From Sphingomonas sp. SRS2 (GTDB taxonomy: Bacteria > Pseudomonadota > Alphaproteobacteria > Sphingomonadales > Sphingomonadaceae): 64,000 nucleotides of DNA. The notes under the pieces are model-generated. The model searched no databases. It worked only from the letters and a program-made list of their open reading frames with translations, and had not been told where the DNA came from. Below, one piece after another: positions 11,308 to 20,466 of this stretch (position 1 is its first letter; each line of letters begins with the position of its first letter). Made by a program: the position numbers and the translations under genes. The stretch covers positions 45,110 through 109,109 of the forward strand of contig NZ_LARW01000097.1 of the NCBI RefSeq assembly GCF_000971055.1, written 5' to 3'.

Positions 11308-12267
11308 GTGAGTGGATTTGTTTTGAGACGCTGGCTGACCTGCGTGACGATCGCGATGGCAGCTTTGTTTGCGCCCTTGGCGATGGCCGGCGCGGCCAGC
11401 CCACTCGGCGGACCACGCTTCGCTACGGTGCTAATGGACGCAGACACCGGCGAGATCCTCTATGCCGAGCAGGCGACCGCGATCCGCCATCCTGCGTCGA
11501 TCACCAAGGTGATGACCCTCTACATCGTCTTCGATGCGCTCGACGCCGGCCGGCTACGGCTCGACGACCGCGTCGTCATGTCGTCCCGGGCGGTCGCACA
11601 ACGCCCGTCCAAGCTTGGCCTTGGCATTGGCCAGTCGCTTTCGGTCGAAGAGGCCATTAGCGTCGTCGCGGTAAAGTCCGCCAATGACATCTCGGTGGCG
11701 CTTGCCGAAAAGGTCGCAGGCAGCGAGACCAATTTCGCCCGGCTGATGACCGCAAAGGCTCGTCAGCTCGGCATGCGCCAGACGGTCTTCGCCAATGCCA
11801 GCGGCCTGCCCGATCCGGCGCATTTCACCTCGGCGCAGGACATCGCGATCCTCTCCGCCGCGATGATCCGCAATCACCCCAATCACTATCGCTGCTTCTC
11901 CGAACAGAGCTACAGCTATGGCAAGCTGCGCCTCGCCAATCACAACAAGCTACTCGGCGTGGTGCGCGGGCTCGACGGGATCAAGACCGGCTTCACCAAC
12001 GACAGCGGCTTCACCCTCACCGCCTCGGCGGTCCGTGATGGCCGCCGGCTGATCGCGGTGGTGCTCGGCTCGCCATCCGGCTGGCAGCGCGACCGCGACA
12101 TCACCAGCCTGCTCAACACCGGCTTCACGGCGCTCGATATCCGCCGCAACGGCGGCACCGAAGATATGGCGGCGCTGCTGTCCAGCTCAGGCTTCACCCT
12201 TAACCGCAGCCTCCGTCCGGTGCCGCAACTCGTCGCGCTGGATGTCGAGGAAGGTGACGGCGAATAG
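11308..12267 (+). CDS. D-alanyl-D-alanine carboxypeptidase (S11 family)
   Basis: Low-molecular-weight penicillin-binding protein removing the terminal D-Ala of peptidoglycan stem peptides. The GTG start follows GAGGGGA with good spacing. An N-terminal signal segment (TCVTIAMAALFAPLAMAGAA) precedes the catalytic domain. All three active-site motifs are present: SITK at 64-67, SAN near 124, KTG near 224. At 319 residues it lacks the C-terminal PBP5 beta-domain and a clear membrane anchor. A strong terminator follows about 45 bp after the stop. Confidence 0.9.
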   Translation: MSGFVLRRWLTCVTIAMAALFAPLAMAGAASPLGGPRFATVLMDADTGEILYAEQATAIRHPASITKVMTLYIVFDALDAGRLRLDDRVVMSSRAVAQRPSKLGLGIGQSLSVEEAISVVAVKSANDISVALAEKVAGSETNFARLMTAKARQLGMRQTVFANASGLPDPAHFTSAQDIAILSAAMIRNHPNHYRCFSEQSYSYGKLRLANHNKLLGVVRGLDGIKTGFTNDSGFTLTASAVRDGRRLIAVVLGSPSGWQRDRDITSLLNTGFTALDIRRNGGTEDMAALLSSSGFTLNRSLRPVPQLVALDVEEGDGE

Positions 12268-12310
12268 AGCTTCCAAGCCCCTCCGCAGAGAGGGCAAGGG
12301 AGGGGTGAAT

Positions 12311-12338
12311 GGGACGGGCGAAAGTCCGTCCCTTTTTT
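12311..12338 (+). terminator. Intrinsic terminator after the carboxypeptidase gene
   Basis: GGGACGG and CCGTCCC form a 7-bp stem with a short loop followed by six Ts on the plus strand. Between here and the next minus-strand gene there is only a possible 20-codon micro-ORF. Confidence 0.85.
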
Positions 12339-12429
12339 ATGGCGATGGATCGCAGCTCATGGGCATAGCCATCGGCATTGCCTTGGGGATCGCGATGCGC
12401 GAGCTATTCGCCGCGCGCTGACCCCACCG

Positions 12430-12642
12430 CTATTGCAGGATCAGGCGACGGCTGAAAATCGGCATATAGGACGGCGCCGGGCGCTGCGCTCGGCGATCGG
12501 CTTCCGCGATCCGTATCCCGGATTTGCGCGCGACATCGGCAACGGGCTTTGCCTTCGGGCGCATCTCACAGGCAAGTACGTCCTGGGCATATAAGGCCGA
12601 CAAGGCCGTCGCGCCCAATATGAGTAACTTTCCCAAACCCAA
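12430..12642 (-). CDS. Small predicted exported protein (TTG start)
   Basis: Unrecognised 70-residue product. The proposed TTG start lies 5 nt after a strong AAGGGAGG ribosome-binding site. The protein opens MGLGKLLILGATALSALYAQ, a short basic-hydrophobic signal-like segment ending before ACEMRP. The rest is basic and Pro/Arg-rich with one Cys. An ATG start further upstream exists but lacks a Shine-Dalgarno and a natural N-terminus. Function unknown; it may not be expressed. Confidence 0.4.
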   Translation of the reverse strand: MGLGKLLILGATALSALYAQDVLACEMRPKAKPVADVARKSGIRIAEADRRAQRPAPSYMPIFSRRLILQ

Positions 12643-12888
12643 AGCCGCCTCCCTTGATGACGCCTTTACCGGCGCGAAGGTTAAGCGTGCGACCGCGGAT
12701 ACGCACGGTGTCGTCGGCGAACCGCCGACCAACGTCGACGAACGACATAACGCATTTATGACTGGCATTTCTTCCCGAAGGAAAGGGGGACGGTATATCC
12801 CCTACCGCACAGCTCTGGCGAATACAGGGTGAACGTTAAGAACAAATAGAGAGCAAAGGGCCTCAATTCTCTGAGGCGTCTTTCGAAC

Positions 12889-14283
12889 TCACATATGCAG
12901 CGTGCGCCCGAACGCCGCGAGCACGCTTTCGTGCATCGCTTCACTGATCGTCGGATGCGGGAATACCGTGCCGATCAACTCGGCCTCGGTCGTCTCAAGC
13001 GTCTTGCCGATCGTATAGCCCTGGATCATCTCGGTGACTTCGGCGCCGACCATATGCGCACCGAGCAATTCGCCGGTGGCCTCGTCGAACACCGTCTTCA
13101 CGAAACCCTCGACCTCACCCATGGCGATCGCCTTGCCATTGCCGATGAAGGGGAATTTGCCCACCTTGACCTTGTAGCCGGCCTCCAGCGCCTTCGCCTC
13201 GGTCAGCCCGACCGATGCAACCTGCGGGCGGCAATAGGTGCAGCCCGGAATGTTGCGGACATCCATCGCATGTGGATGCTGGCCCGCGATCGTCTCGGCG
13301 GCGATTACCGCCTCGTGCATCGCCTTGTGTGCCAGCCAGGGCGCGCCGGCAACGTCGCCGATCGCATAGATGCCCTCAACATTGGTCCGGCAATTGCCGT
13401 CGATCAGGATGTGGCCGCGCTCGGTCTTCACGCCCAGCCCTTCCAGGCCGATATTCTCGGTGTTGGGCACGATGCCGACCGCGACGATGACGTGGCTATA
13501 TTCCTCGGTCGTGACCTTGCCGTCCTTGTCCTTGATCTCGGCCTTGATCCCCTTGGGCGTCGTCTCGATCTTCTGAACGCCGGTCGACGTTCGGATCGTC
13601 ATGCCCTGCTTGGTCAGCGCCTTGGTCATGAAGGTGCTGACCTCCTGATCCTCGACGGGAAGGATACGGTCGAGCATCTCGACGATCGTCACCTTGGCGC
13701 CCATATCGCCATAGAAGCTCGCAAACTCGACGCCGATCGCGCCCGATCCGATCACCAGAAGCTTCGTCGGCATCTCCGGCGGAACGAGCGCATGGCGATA
13801 GGTCCAGATCTTCTTGCCGTCGGCCTTGGCGAAAGGCAGATCGCGCGCGCGCGCGCCGGTCGCGACGATGACGTTCTTGGCGCTCAGCTCGGTCTTCTGG
13901 CCGTCCTTGGTGACGGTCAGCTTGCCCTTGCCGGTCAGCACGCCATCGCCGACGTGCACGGCGATCTTGTGCTTCTTCATCAGGCCGGTGACGCCCTGAT
14001 TGAGCTGCTTGGCCACGTTGCGCGACCGCTGCACCACCTTGCCGAGATCGAAGGCGGGTTTCTCCGCGCTAAGCCCGAAATCGGCGGCGTGGAGCATATG
14101 ATGGTAGATCTCCGACGAGCGCAGCAGCGCCTTGGTCGGAATACAGCCCCAGTTGAGGCAGATACCCCCCAGCAATTCCCGTTCGACGATCCCGACCTTG
14201 AGGCCGAGCTGCGATGCGCGGATTGCGGCGACATAGCCGCCGGGGCCCGAGCCAAGCACGATGAGATCGTAGGTTTCCGCCAC
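12889..14283 (-). CDS. lpdA: Dihydrolipoyl dehydrogenase (E3)
   Basis: FAD-dependent enzyme reoxidising dihydrolipoamide in pyruvate and 2-oxoglutarate dehydrogenase complexes. The product has 464 residues. The FAD-binding GSGPGGYVAA is near residue 11, the redox disulfide GGICLNWGCIPTK has Cys42 and Cys47, the NAD-binding GSGAIGVEFASFYGDMG is in the middle, and the catalytic His-Glu pair is in FPHPTISEAMHE near the end. It lies downstream of pdhC and a thioesterase on the same strand, as in other sphingomonads. Confidence 0.97.
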   Translation of the reverse strand: MAETYDLIVLGSGPGGYVAAIRASQLGLKVGIVERELLGGICLNWGCIPTKALLRSSEIYHHMLHAADFGLSAEKPAFDLGKVVQRSRNVAKQLNQGVTGLMKKHKIAVHVGDGVLTGKGKLTVTKDGQKTELSAKNVIVATGARARDLPFAKADGKKIWTYRHALVPPEMPTKLLVIGSGAIGVEFASFYGDMGAKVTIVEMLDRILPVEDQEVSTFMTKALTKQGMTIRTSTGVQKIETTPKGIKAEIKDKDGKVTTEEYSHVIVAVGIVPNTENIGLEGLGVKTERGHILIDGNCRTNVEGIYAIGDVAGAPWLAHKAMHEAVIAAETIAGQHPHAMDVRNIPGCTYCRPQVASVGLTEAKALEAGYKVKVGKFPFIGNGKAIAMGEVEGFVKTVFDEATGELLGAHMVGAEVTEMIQGYTIGKTLETTEAELIGTVFPHPTISEAMHESVLAAFGRTLHM

Positions 14284-14303
14284 TGTCTGCTCCTCAGATA
14301 TCT

Positions 14304-14696
14304 TTATTGGGTAACGGTGCGTGGGCGCCCGTCATCGTCAATTGCCACGAAGGTGAGCGTCGCATGCGTCACCCGTTCATTTTCAAGGCCGTTGCGCGAT
14401 TGCCGCCAGGCGGTAACCTCGATCTGCATCGATGTACGCCCGACCGCCAGCAATGTTGCATAGACCGATACGACATCGCCCACCTTGACCGGGCGATGGA
14501 AGGTCATGCCGTCCATCGCGATCGTCGCGACGCGCCCGCGGCTTCGCTGCGACGCCACCGTACCCGCCGCGAGATCCATCATGCTGACCAGCCACCCGCC
14601 GAAGATGTCGCCATTGGCATTGGTATCGGCGGGCATCGCGACGACGCGGATCGCCGGCTCGCCGGCGGGCGGCGACGCCTCCGCGTTATCGGCCAT
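14304..14696 (-). CDS. Acyl-CoA thioesterase (hotdog fold, YciA-like)
   Basis: Predicted cytoplasmic acyl-CoA hydrolase of 130 residues. A single hotdog domain is visible, with the motif PADTNANGDIFGGWLVSMMDLAAG containing the Asn-Gly-Asp-Ile-Phe-Gly-Gly-Trp signature of YciA-type thioesterases. Its ATG shares one base with the pdhC stop (TGATG), so translation is probably coupled to the pyruvate dehydrogenase E2 gene. It may keep the CoA/acyl-CoA balance near the complex, though that role is inferred. Confidence 0.88.
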   Translation of the reverse strand: MADNAEASPPAGEPAIRVVAMPADTNANGDIFGGWLVSMMDLAAGTVASQRSRGRVATIAMDGMTFHRPVKVGDVVSVYATLLAVGRTSMQIEVTAWRQSRNGLENERVTHATLTFVAIDDDGRPRTVTQ

Positions 14697-15997
14697 CAGG
14701 CAAGCATGCCCAGCGGATTTTCGACGAGCCGCTTGAACGCCTGCATCAGCTGGGCGCCGACCGCGCCATCGATCGCGCGATGGTCGAAGCTGCCCGTCGC
14801 AGTCATGATCGTCGCCGTCGCAAGCGCGTCATTGACGATATAAGGCCGCTTCTCGCCCGATCCGACCGCCATGATCATCGCCTGGGGCGGATTGATCACC
14901 GCAGTGAACTGCTTGATGCCAAACATGCCCATGTTCGAAATCGAGGCGGTGCCGCCCTGATATTCCCCAGGCTGGAGCTTGCCCTCCTTGGCGCGCTGGG
15001 CGAGGTCCTTGGCCTCGGTGGCGATCGCCGCGACGCTCTTGCTGTCGGCGCCCTTGATGATCGGGGTGATCAACCCGCCCGGAATCGCCACCGCGACCGA
15101 TATGTCGGCGCGCTTATACTGCACCAGCGTGTCACCGGCGAAGGAGACGTTGCAGTCGGGCACTTCCATCAGCGCGACCGCGAGCGCCTTGATCAGCAGG
15201 TCGTTGACCGACAGCTTCACACCGCGCGTCTCGAGCGAGGCGTTGAGCTGACCACGCAGCTTGAGCAACGCATCGAGCTGGATGTCGACGGTCAGATAAA
15301 TATGCGGGCTCTGCTGCATCGACTCGGTCAGCCGCCGCGCGATCACCTTGCGCATGTTCGACAGCTTCACGACTTCCTGCGGAATGTCGTCGCCAACACC
15401 GGCGACCGGTGCGGATGCGGCCGTCGGCTTCGGAGCGGTCTGGCTTGCAGGCGCGGACGCGGCAGCGGCGGGCTTTGCGGTCCCCGCGGAGGCGTCGAGA
15501 TCGGCTTTGACGACCCGTCCGCCTGGGCCCGAGCCGCTGACGTTCGCCAGATCGATGCCTTGGGCGCTCGCCAGCCGCTTGGCTAGCGGGCTCGCCTTGA
15601 CGCGATCGTCCTGAGCGGGCGACTTCGACGCGGGCTCGGCGGCCTTGGCCGCCGAAGCCGCAGGCGCTTCGGCCCCGGGCTTCTCAACGGCTTTGACTTC
15701 CGCCTTCGGGGCCGCCTCTGCCTTGGCCGCGGCCTTGGCCGGAGCTGGCGCTTCGTCCTCGCCCTGGATCAGCGCGATGACCGCACCGACCTTGACGCCC
15801 TCAGTGCCCTCCGCGACGACCAGCTGAGATATCGTGCCCTCGTCGACGGCTTCGAATTCCATCGTCGCCTTGTCGGTTTCGATTTCGGCGAGCAGGTCGC
15901 CCGACTTGACCACGTCACCTTCCTTCACCAGCCACTTGGCGAGGGTTCCCTCCTCCATGGTCGGGGAGAGGGCGGGCATCTTCAACTCTATCGGCAT
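14696..15997 (-). CDS. pdhC: Pyruvate dehydrogenase E2 (dihydrolipoamide acetyltransferase)
   Basis: Core acetyltransferase of the pyruvate dehydrogenase complex. The start giving [17 protein letters not shown] follows AGGGGACA; earlier in-frame ATGs add unrelated sequence. The product has 433 residues. It has one lipoyl domain (lipoylated Lys43 in [10 protein letters not shown]), an Ala/Pro-rich linker, a peripheral-subunit-binding domain ([18 protein letters not shown]) and a catalytic domain ending with the DHRAIDG-type active-site motif. E1 genes are not in the window. Confidence 0.95.
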   Translation of the reverse strand: MPIELKMPALSPTMEEGTLAKWLVKEGDVVKSGDLLAEIETDKATMEFEAVDEGTISQLVVAEGTEGVKVGAVIALIQGEDEAPAPAKAAAKAEAAPKAEVKAVEKPGAEAPAASAAKAAEPASKSPAQDDRVKASPLAKRLASAQGIDLANVSGSGPGGRVVKADLDASAGTAKPAAAASAPASQTAPKPTAASAPVAGVGDDIPQEVVKLSNMRKVIARRLTESMQQSPHIYLTVDIQLDALLKLRGQLNASLETRGVKLSVNDLLIKALAVALMEVPDCNVSFAGDTLVQYKRADISVAVAIPGGLITPIIKGADSKSVAAIATEAKDLAQRAKEGKLQPGEYQGGTASISNMGMFGIKQFTAVINPPQAMIMAVGSGEKRPYIVNDALATATIMTATGSFDHRAIDGAVGAQLMQAFKRLVENPLGMLA

Positions 15998-16143
15998 ATT
16001 CTTGTCCCCTGGACGGGATTGGGGTCGATGCGCCTCCCTCATCCCCGCTCGCCATGACAAGGTCAAGACTGCTATAGGCAGGACAGGCGCAAAAAAGCAT
16101 GGGCAGCGCACCAGTCTGGTTACTATTGGGGGACGGAGGCGAT

Positions 16144-16599
16144 ATGCGTACCTATCTGGTTGTCATCGACGACAACGACGCCGCGCGGGTCGCGCTACAC
16201 TTCGCCGCGCGCCGCGCACAAAAGACGGGTGGCGCGGTGGAAATTCTCGCTCTCGTCGCGCAACAGGAGTTCGTGCAGTGGGGCGCGGTTCAGGCCGCGA
16301 TGGAGGAAGAGGCGCGGCTGCGCGCCGAAGCTATGGTCGCCCAGGCCGCCAGCGCATTGATCGAGGAAACCGGCATCATGCCTTCGATCACGGTCAAGCA
16401 AGGCGATCCCGTCGCCGCCGTCCGTGAGGTACTCGCCGAGCAGCAGCATGTCGCCGCGCTGGTGCTGGGTGCGCCCGAGAGCGGCCCTGCCAGCAAGCTC
16501 ATCGCCCATTTCGCGGGCAGCGAAGCCGGCAGCCTGCCCTGCCCCTTGATGATCGTACCGGGCTCGCTCGATGACGAGGCGCTCGACCGATTAAGCTGA
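16144..16599 (+). CDS. Universal stress protein (UspA family)
   Basis: Small cytoplasmic stress protein of 151 residues, start [14 protein letters not shown] chosen for the GGAGG just upstream. The alpha/beta nucleotide-binding fold is visible from the first strand (TYLVVIDD) to the ATP-loop-like [13 protein letters not shown] and final CPLMIVPG. It is divergent from pdhC and convergent with the next gene. The ATP-binding loop is degenerate, so nucleotide binding is unsure. Confidence 0.8.
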   Translation: MRTYLVVIDDNDAARVALHFAARRAQKTGGAVEILALVAQQEFVQWGAVQAAMEEEARLRAEAMVAQAASALIEETGIMPSITVKQGDPVAAVREVLAEQQHVAALVLGAPESGPASKLIAHFAGSEAGSLPCPLMIVPGSLDDEALDRLS

Positions 16600-16612
16600 A
16601 TGACAGCCAACG

Positions 16613-17101
16613 CTAAGCAGCGATTCTCGGCCCAAGCACCGCCATCAACTCCGCACAGCCGGTCACGTCGGCATCGTCGAACCGTCCCCTGATCGGGCTG
16701 TCGAGATCGAGCACGCCGATCAGCCTGCCCTCATGGATGATCGGCATCACCAGTTCCGAGGCCGAATAGGCGTCGCAGGCGATATGCCCCGGAAATTCAT
16801 GCACGTCCGCGATGCATTGCGGCTCACGGGTCGCCGCCGCCATGCCGCACACGCCTTTGCCGAACGGAATGCGGATACAGGCGGTCTTGCCCTGGAACGG
16901 CCCCAGGATCAGTTCGTCGCCGACTGCGCGGTAGAAACCCGCCCAGTTAAGATCGGGCAGATATTCCCAGACCAGGGCCGCCGCATTGGCCATGTTGGCG
17001 ATCGCATCGGGCTCGTCGGCGGTCAGCGCCGCCAGCGCTGCCGACAGGTCGGCATAGAGCACCGCTTTGTCGCCGTGCTTATCGATATCGAATATGTACA
17101 T
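16613..17101 (-). CDS. GAF-domain free methionine-(R)-sulfoxide reductase
   Basis: Reduces free Met-R-sulfoxide. The product has 162 residues starting MYIFDIDKHGDKAV; an upstream ATG adds an unrelated leader. A single GAF domain carries the three Cys typical of fRMsr: ACIRIPFGKGVCG and EPQCIADVHEFPGHIACD. The pattern NWAGFYRAVGDELILGPFQG matches the family closely. It is convergent with the stress-protein gene, 13 bp apart. Confidence 0.9.
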   Translation of the reverse strand: MYIFDIDKHGDKAVLYADLSAALAALTADEPDAIANMANAAALVWEYLPDLNWAGFYRAVGDELILGPFQGKTACIRIPFGKGVCGMAAATREPQCIADVHEFPGHIACDAYSASELVMPIIHEGRLIGVLDLDSPIRGRFDDADVTGCAELMAVLGPRIAA

Positions 17102-17181
17102 GCCGCTGATCTGGCCCCGCCTTGCTTGCGCTTCAACCCACTTGGCGTATCGTCGCCGCAAATATCCGGGGGGAGCTTGCC

Positions 17182-17658
17182 GTGACGATATCCTTCTATC
17201 GCCTGATCTGGGCGCTGCCGATCGCTTTCGCGCTACATATCGTGGAGGAATTGCTCTGCGGATATCCTGCCTGGGCCACCGCGATCACCGGGCATGCGAT
17301 GGAGTTGCCGACCTTTCTCGGTAGCAACATCGCCTTCGTCATCATCATGGCGCTGCTGACCGGCTGGGCCGCGAAGACGCGCTCGATCGGGGCGATCTTC
17401 TGGATGCTCGCCTGGGCGGCGGGCAATCTGTTCTGGAACTTCGTTTACCACTTCGTCTGCGTGCTGGTCTATGATCAGGGATCGCCCGGGCTCGCTACCG
17501 CAACGCTGATCTATTTCCCGCTGTCGCTCGCCGTCTGGCAGGCGGCACTTGCCGAACGGATCGTCCGTCCGGCCGCACTGGCGGGCGCGATAGCGATCGG
17601 CGGCGCCTTCATGGGCGCGGTTACGGCGTTCGGCATCTACCATCTCGGCGGAGTGTGA
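17182..17658 (+). CDS. HXXEE-domain integral membrane protein
   Basis: Predicted inner-membrane protein of 158 residues. The GTG start follows GGGGGGAG. The first helix carries the family motif HIVEE (His19, Glu22, Glu23), and about five hydrophobic segments follow (NIAFVIIMALLTGW, IFWMLAWAAGNLFW, ATLIYFPLSLAVW, IAIGGAFMGAVTAFG). The family is of unknown biochemical function; the conserved His/Glu may bind metal. No operon partner is evident. Confidence 0.7.
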   Translation: MTISFYRLIWALPIAFALHIVEELLCGYPAWATAITGHAMELPTFLGSNIAFVIIMALLTGWAAKTRSIGAIFWMLAWAAGNLFWNFVYHFVCVLVYDQGSPGLATATLIYFPLSLAVWQAALAERIVRPAALAGAIAIGGAFMGAVTAFGIYHLGGV

Positions 17659-17698
17659 GCGCCTAGCCAATCGACCATCGGCCCGGTAGGCTGGGCCG

Positions 17699-18121
17699 AT
17701 GCCGCTTCTTCCCGTTACCCGCTCGATCGCGATCGACAGCGATGAGATCGAGGAAAGTTTCACCCGCGCCAGCGGCCCCGGAGGTCAGGGCGTCAACACC
17801 ACCGATTCCGCCGTGCTGCTGCGGTTCGATGTCCGCAATTCGCCCAATCTCCCCGAGGCGGTGAAGATGCGGCTCGAAGCGATCGCCGGCAGCCGGCTGA
17901 CCCGCGAAGGCGTGCTTGTCTTACGGAGCGAGGGGGCGCGCTCGCAATTGCTCAACCGTCAGGAGATTCGCGAGCGCCTGTTTGACCTGATCCGGGAAGC
18001 GACTTTCGTCCCCAAGAAGCGCAAGCCTACCAGGCCATCAAGAGCGGCCAAGGCCAGACGGATGGAAGGAAAGTCGAAGCGTTCGACAGTCAAAAGTCTA
18101 CGCGGCAGGGTTGTCGACTAG
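17699..18121 (+). CDS. arfB: Alternative ribosome-rescue factor / peptidyl-tRNA hydrolase ArfB
   Basis: Rescues stalled non-stop ribosomes by hydrolysing peptidyl-tRNA. The product has 140 residues with the catalytic SGPGGQGVNTTDSAV (GGQ motif near residue 28) and a strongly basic C-terminal tail (KKRKPTRPSRAAKARRMEGKS family type) that enters the empty mRNA channel. It is convergent with the pseudouridine-synthase gene; both stop codons are formed by the same CTAG. Confidence 0.92.
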   Translation: MPLLPVTRSIAIDSDEIEESFTRASGPGGQGVNTTDSAVLLRFDVRNSPNLPEAVKMRLEAIAGSRLTREGVLVLRSEGARSQLLNRQEIRERLFDLIREATFVPKKRKPTRPSRAAKARRMEGKSKRSTVKSLRGRVVD

Positions 18122-18792
18122 ACAGTCTTTTCCGGCTCGACGAAGCCCAGCGCAGTGAACCGCTCCGGCAGCGGCGCGCGCGCCTCGATAGCCGGCTTTC
18201 CCTCGCGCGGTATGACAAGTGTCAGCGCGTGCAACAATGTCACCCCGCCGCCGCTACCGCCCTTTCGGCCATAGATCGGGTCACCAAGGATCGGCACGCC
18301 GATCCCGCTCGCGGCGTGGACGCGAATCTGGTGCGTACGGCCGGTCGCCGGCCTGAACTCGACGAGGGCGCGGCCATCCACCACCGCGATCTGCCGCCAG
18401 GCCGTCGTCGCGGGCTTGCCCTTGGGGTCGCCAACCATCCGCCAGCCGCTTTCCCGTGTCGACGTCTTCGCAAGGGGAAGGTCGACCAGCCCTTCCTGCT
18501 CGGTCGGCACGCCGTCCAGGATGGCAAGATAGGTCTTTTCAACCTTCCCTTCCTCGAATGCCTGGCCAAAACGCTTGTGCGCCTTGGGATGGCGCGCGAG
18601 CAGGAGGCAGCCCGAGGTGTCGCGGTCGAGCCGGTGCACCGCGTTCGGCCACCGCTTGAAGCCGAAGCTCAGCGACTGGAGATGGTTTTCAAGGCTGATG
18701 CTGCCATCGCGCGGCGGATCGACCGGCAGTCCCGAAGGTTTGTCGATCACAATGGCCTCGCCATCGATGAAAAGGATATGTTCGTCTAGCAC
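18118..18792 (-). CDS. RluA-family pseudouridine synthase
   Basis: Converts uridine to pseudouridine in rRNA or tRNA; the target site is unknown. The GTG start follows AAGGGG, giving [21 protein letters not shown] and 224 residues; an upstream ATG would prepend 41 unconvincing residues. The catalytic Asp lies in [14 protein letters not shown], and the C-terminal [20 protein letters not shown] motif is intact. No S4 domain is seen. Convergent with arfB through shared CTAG stops. Confidence 0.88.
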   Translation of the reverse strand: MLDEHILFIDGEAIVIDKPSGLPVDPPRDGSISLENHLQSLSFGFKRWPNAVHRLDRDTSGCLLLARHPKAHKRFGQAFEEGKVEKTYLAILDGVPTEQEGLVDLPLAKTSTRESGWRMVGDPKGKPATTAWRQIAVVDGRALVEFRPATGRTHQIRVHAASGIGVPILGDPIYGRKGGSGGGVTLLHALTLVIPREGKPAIEARAPLPERFTALGFVEPEKTV

Positions 18793-18835
18793 CCGCCCCC
18801 CTTGCACGCGTAGCACCCGACTGCAAAGAGCTTCC

Positions 18836-18864
18836 TTGCGTTTCGGGTGCTCCGCCGCTATGCG
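18836..18864 (+). promoter_or_regulatory. Possible promoter of rplY
   Basis: TTGCGT and TATGCG, separated by 17 bp, lie about 70 bp upstream of the rplY start in the divergent gap. Match to consensus is only moderate. Confidence 0.35.
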
Positions 18865-18935
18865 CCCCCATCCCGTCTGGTCATCCCTGGAGGCAGACGG
18901 GTCTTGAAAACTCAAATGCGAACTGGAGACATGTT

Positions 18936-19571
18936 ATGAGCGAAGTGCTCGACCTGTCGGCTGAGACGCGCGATCGGGCAGGCAAGGGAGCCTCCCGAGC
19001 CATGCGTCGCGAAGGCCGCGTCCCCGCCGTGATTTACGGCGACAAGCAGGAACCGATTGCGATCCACCTCGAAGAGAAGGTGATCATGAAGATGCTCCAC
19101 ACCGGGCACTTCTTCAACAGCGTCGTCATGCTCGACGTTGGCGGCAAGAAGATCCGCACCCTGCCGAAGGACGTTCAGTTCCATCCCGTCACCGATCGCC
19201 CGCTGCACGCAGACTTTCTGCGCATCGGCGAGCACACCAAGGTGACTGTCAATGTTCCCGTCCACTTCAAGGACGAAGAGCTTTCGCCGGGTATCAAGCG
19301 CGGCGGTGTTCTGAACATCGTCGTCCATGATCTCGGCCTGGTCGTCGACGCCGCCGAAATCCCCGACGAGATTTCGATCTCGCTCAAGGGTCTCGACGTT
19401 GGCGACAACATCCACCTGTCGAACATCACCCTGCCCAAGGGTGCGACTGCTGTCGACCAGAGCGACATCACCCTCGCGACGATCGTCGCCCCGTCGGCGC
19501 TGAAGAGCTCCGAGGGCGGTGATGACACCGCTGAGGGCGCCGGTGAAGGCGAAGAGGGCGCCGAGGGCTGA
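18936..19571 (+). CDS. rplY: 50S ribosomal protein L25 / general stress protein Ctc
   Basis: Binds 5S rRNA. The long, two-domain Ctc form is present: an N-terminal L25 domain ([23 protein letters not shown]) and a C-terminal TL5/Ctc beta-domain ([20 protein letters not shown]). The product has 211 residues with an acidic Gly/Glu-rich tail. An intrinsic terminator follows, then pth, a common rplY-pth pairing in proteobacteria. Confidence 0.96.
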   Translation: MSEVLDLSAETRDRAGKGASRAMRREGRVPAVIYGDKQEPIAIHLEEKVIMKMLHTGHFFNSVVMLDVGGKKIRTLPKDVQFHPVTDRPLHADFLRIGEHTKVTVNVPVHFKDEELSPGIKRGGVLNIVVHDLGLVVDAAEIPDEISISLKGLDVGDNIHLSNITLPKGATAVDQSDITLATIVAPSALKSSEGGDDTAEGAGEGEEGAEG

Positions 19572-19595
19572 TGCCCTTAGCCTTTCGAAAGATCG

Positions 19596-19631
19596 GGGCC
19601 CCGTCGGATATCCGCCGGGGCCCTTCTTTTT
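19596..19631 (+). terminator. Intrinsic terminator between rplY and pth
   Basis: GGGCCCCG and CGGGGCCC form an 8-bp stem with a 12-nt loop, followed by TTCTTTTT on the plus strand. pth starts 27 bp later, so it may depend on read-through or its own promoter. Confidence 0.75.
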
Positions 19632-19658
19632 GGGGTAACGAACGGATAGAGGTCGCCG

Positions 19659-20231
19659 ATGCAAATCTGGGTGGGTCTCGGCAATCCCGGCGCGCAATAT
19701 GCGATGCACCGGCACAATGTGGGCTTCATGGCGGTCGATACGATTGCCGAGTTGCATGATTTCGAGCCGTGGAAAAAGCAGTTTCAGGGTTGGGCCGCGC
19801 AAGGCCGCATCGGCTCCCAGCGCATCCTGCTGGTCAAGCCAGCGACCTTCATGAACGAAAGCGGCCGTTCGGTCGGCGAGGCGATGCGCTTCTTCAAGGC
19901 TGAAACCGGCGACGTCACCGTCTTCCACGACGAACTCGATCTCGCCCCGTTCAAGGTCAAGGTGAAGACCGGCGGCGGCACCGCCGGCCACAATGGCCTG
20001 CGCTCGACCGAGGCGCATATCGGCAATGAGTATCGGCGGGTCCGCATCGGCATAGGCCACCCCGGACACAAGGACCGCGTCACCGGCCATGTCCTCGGCA
20101 ATTATGTGAAGGCGGAACTCGATCCGCTCGCCGACATGCTGGGCGCGATCGGACGTGACGCCAACTGGCTGGCGGACGGCAACGACGCCCGCTTCATGAG
20201 CGAGATCGCGCTGCGACTGGCCGGCGATTAA
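19659..20231 (+). CDS. pth: Peptidyl-tRNA hydrolase
   Basis: Recycles peptidyl-tRNAs that drop off ribosomes. The product has 190 residues. The family signature is intact: MQIWVGLGNPGAQYAMHRHNVGF with the catalytic His20, VKPATFMNESGRSVG with Asn, VFHDELDL with Asp, and GGGTAGHNGLRS with the second Asn. It stops directly before a histidine-kinase fragment. Confidence 0.97.
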   Translation: MQIWVGLGNPGAQYAMHRHNVGFMAVDTIAELHDFEPWKKQFQGWAAQGRIGSQRILLVKPATFMNESGRSVGEAMRFFKAETGDVTVFHDELDLAPFKVKVKTGGGTAGHNGLRSTEAHIGNEYRRVRIGIGHPGHKDRVTGHVLGNYVKAELDPLADMLGAIGRDANWLADGNDARFMSEIALRLAGD

Positions 20232-20369
20232 TTGGGCGGCGACGGCCTCGGCTTGACCATCGTCCGCGCGATCGCCGGATGCCATCGCGGCGAAGTCCGG
20301 CTCGCCAATCGTGACAGGGGCGCTCAGATAACGCCGATCCTCCGCCCGCCCCGTCTGCTGTCGAGCTGA
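20232..20369 (+). pseudogene. C-terminal fragment of a sensor histidine kinase
   Basis: Directly after the pth stop codon, 45 codons read LGGDGLGLTIVRAIAGCHRG followed by EVRLANRDRGAQITPILRPP and a TGA. This is the G2 box and last strands of a HATPase_c domain. No start codon context, dimerisation domain or N-box is present, so it is a relic. The remaining ~100 bp before ychF show no gene. Confidence 0.65.
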
Positions 20370-20466
20370 TTGCGCCGGATTCGGGCGCGCCGCATCGCAA
20401 GGCTATGCTGGCCTTTATCGTCGGCAGCGGCTATCGGGCGCGCATCCGGAAAAGGCTTGAGACAAT

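Noticed and set aside
12895..14463. A 522-codon plus-strand open frame opposite lpdA
   Set aside because: Antisense shadow of the clearly conserved dihydrolipoyl dehydrogenase gene.
18912..20285. A 457-codon minus-strand open frame spanning rplY and pth
   Set aside because: Covers two well-conserved genes on the other strand and has no family features.
20400..20466. Short ORF starting ATGCTGGCCTTTATCG before ychF
   Set aside because: It runs into ychF out of frame and lacks a ribosome-binding site or homology.
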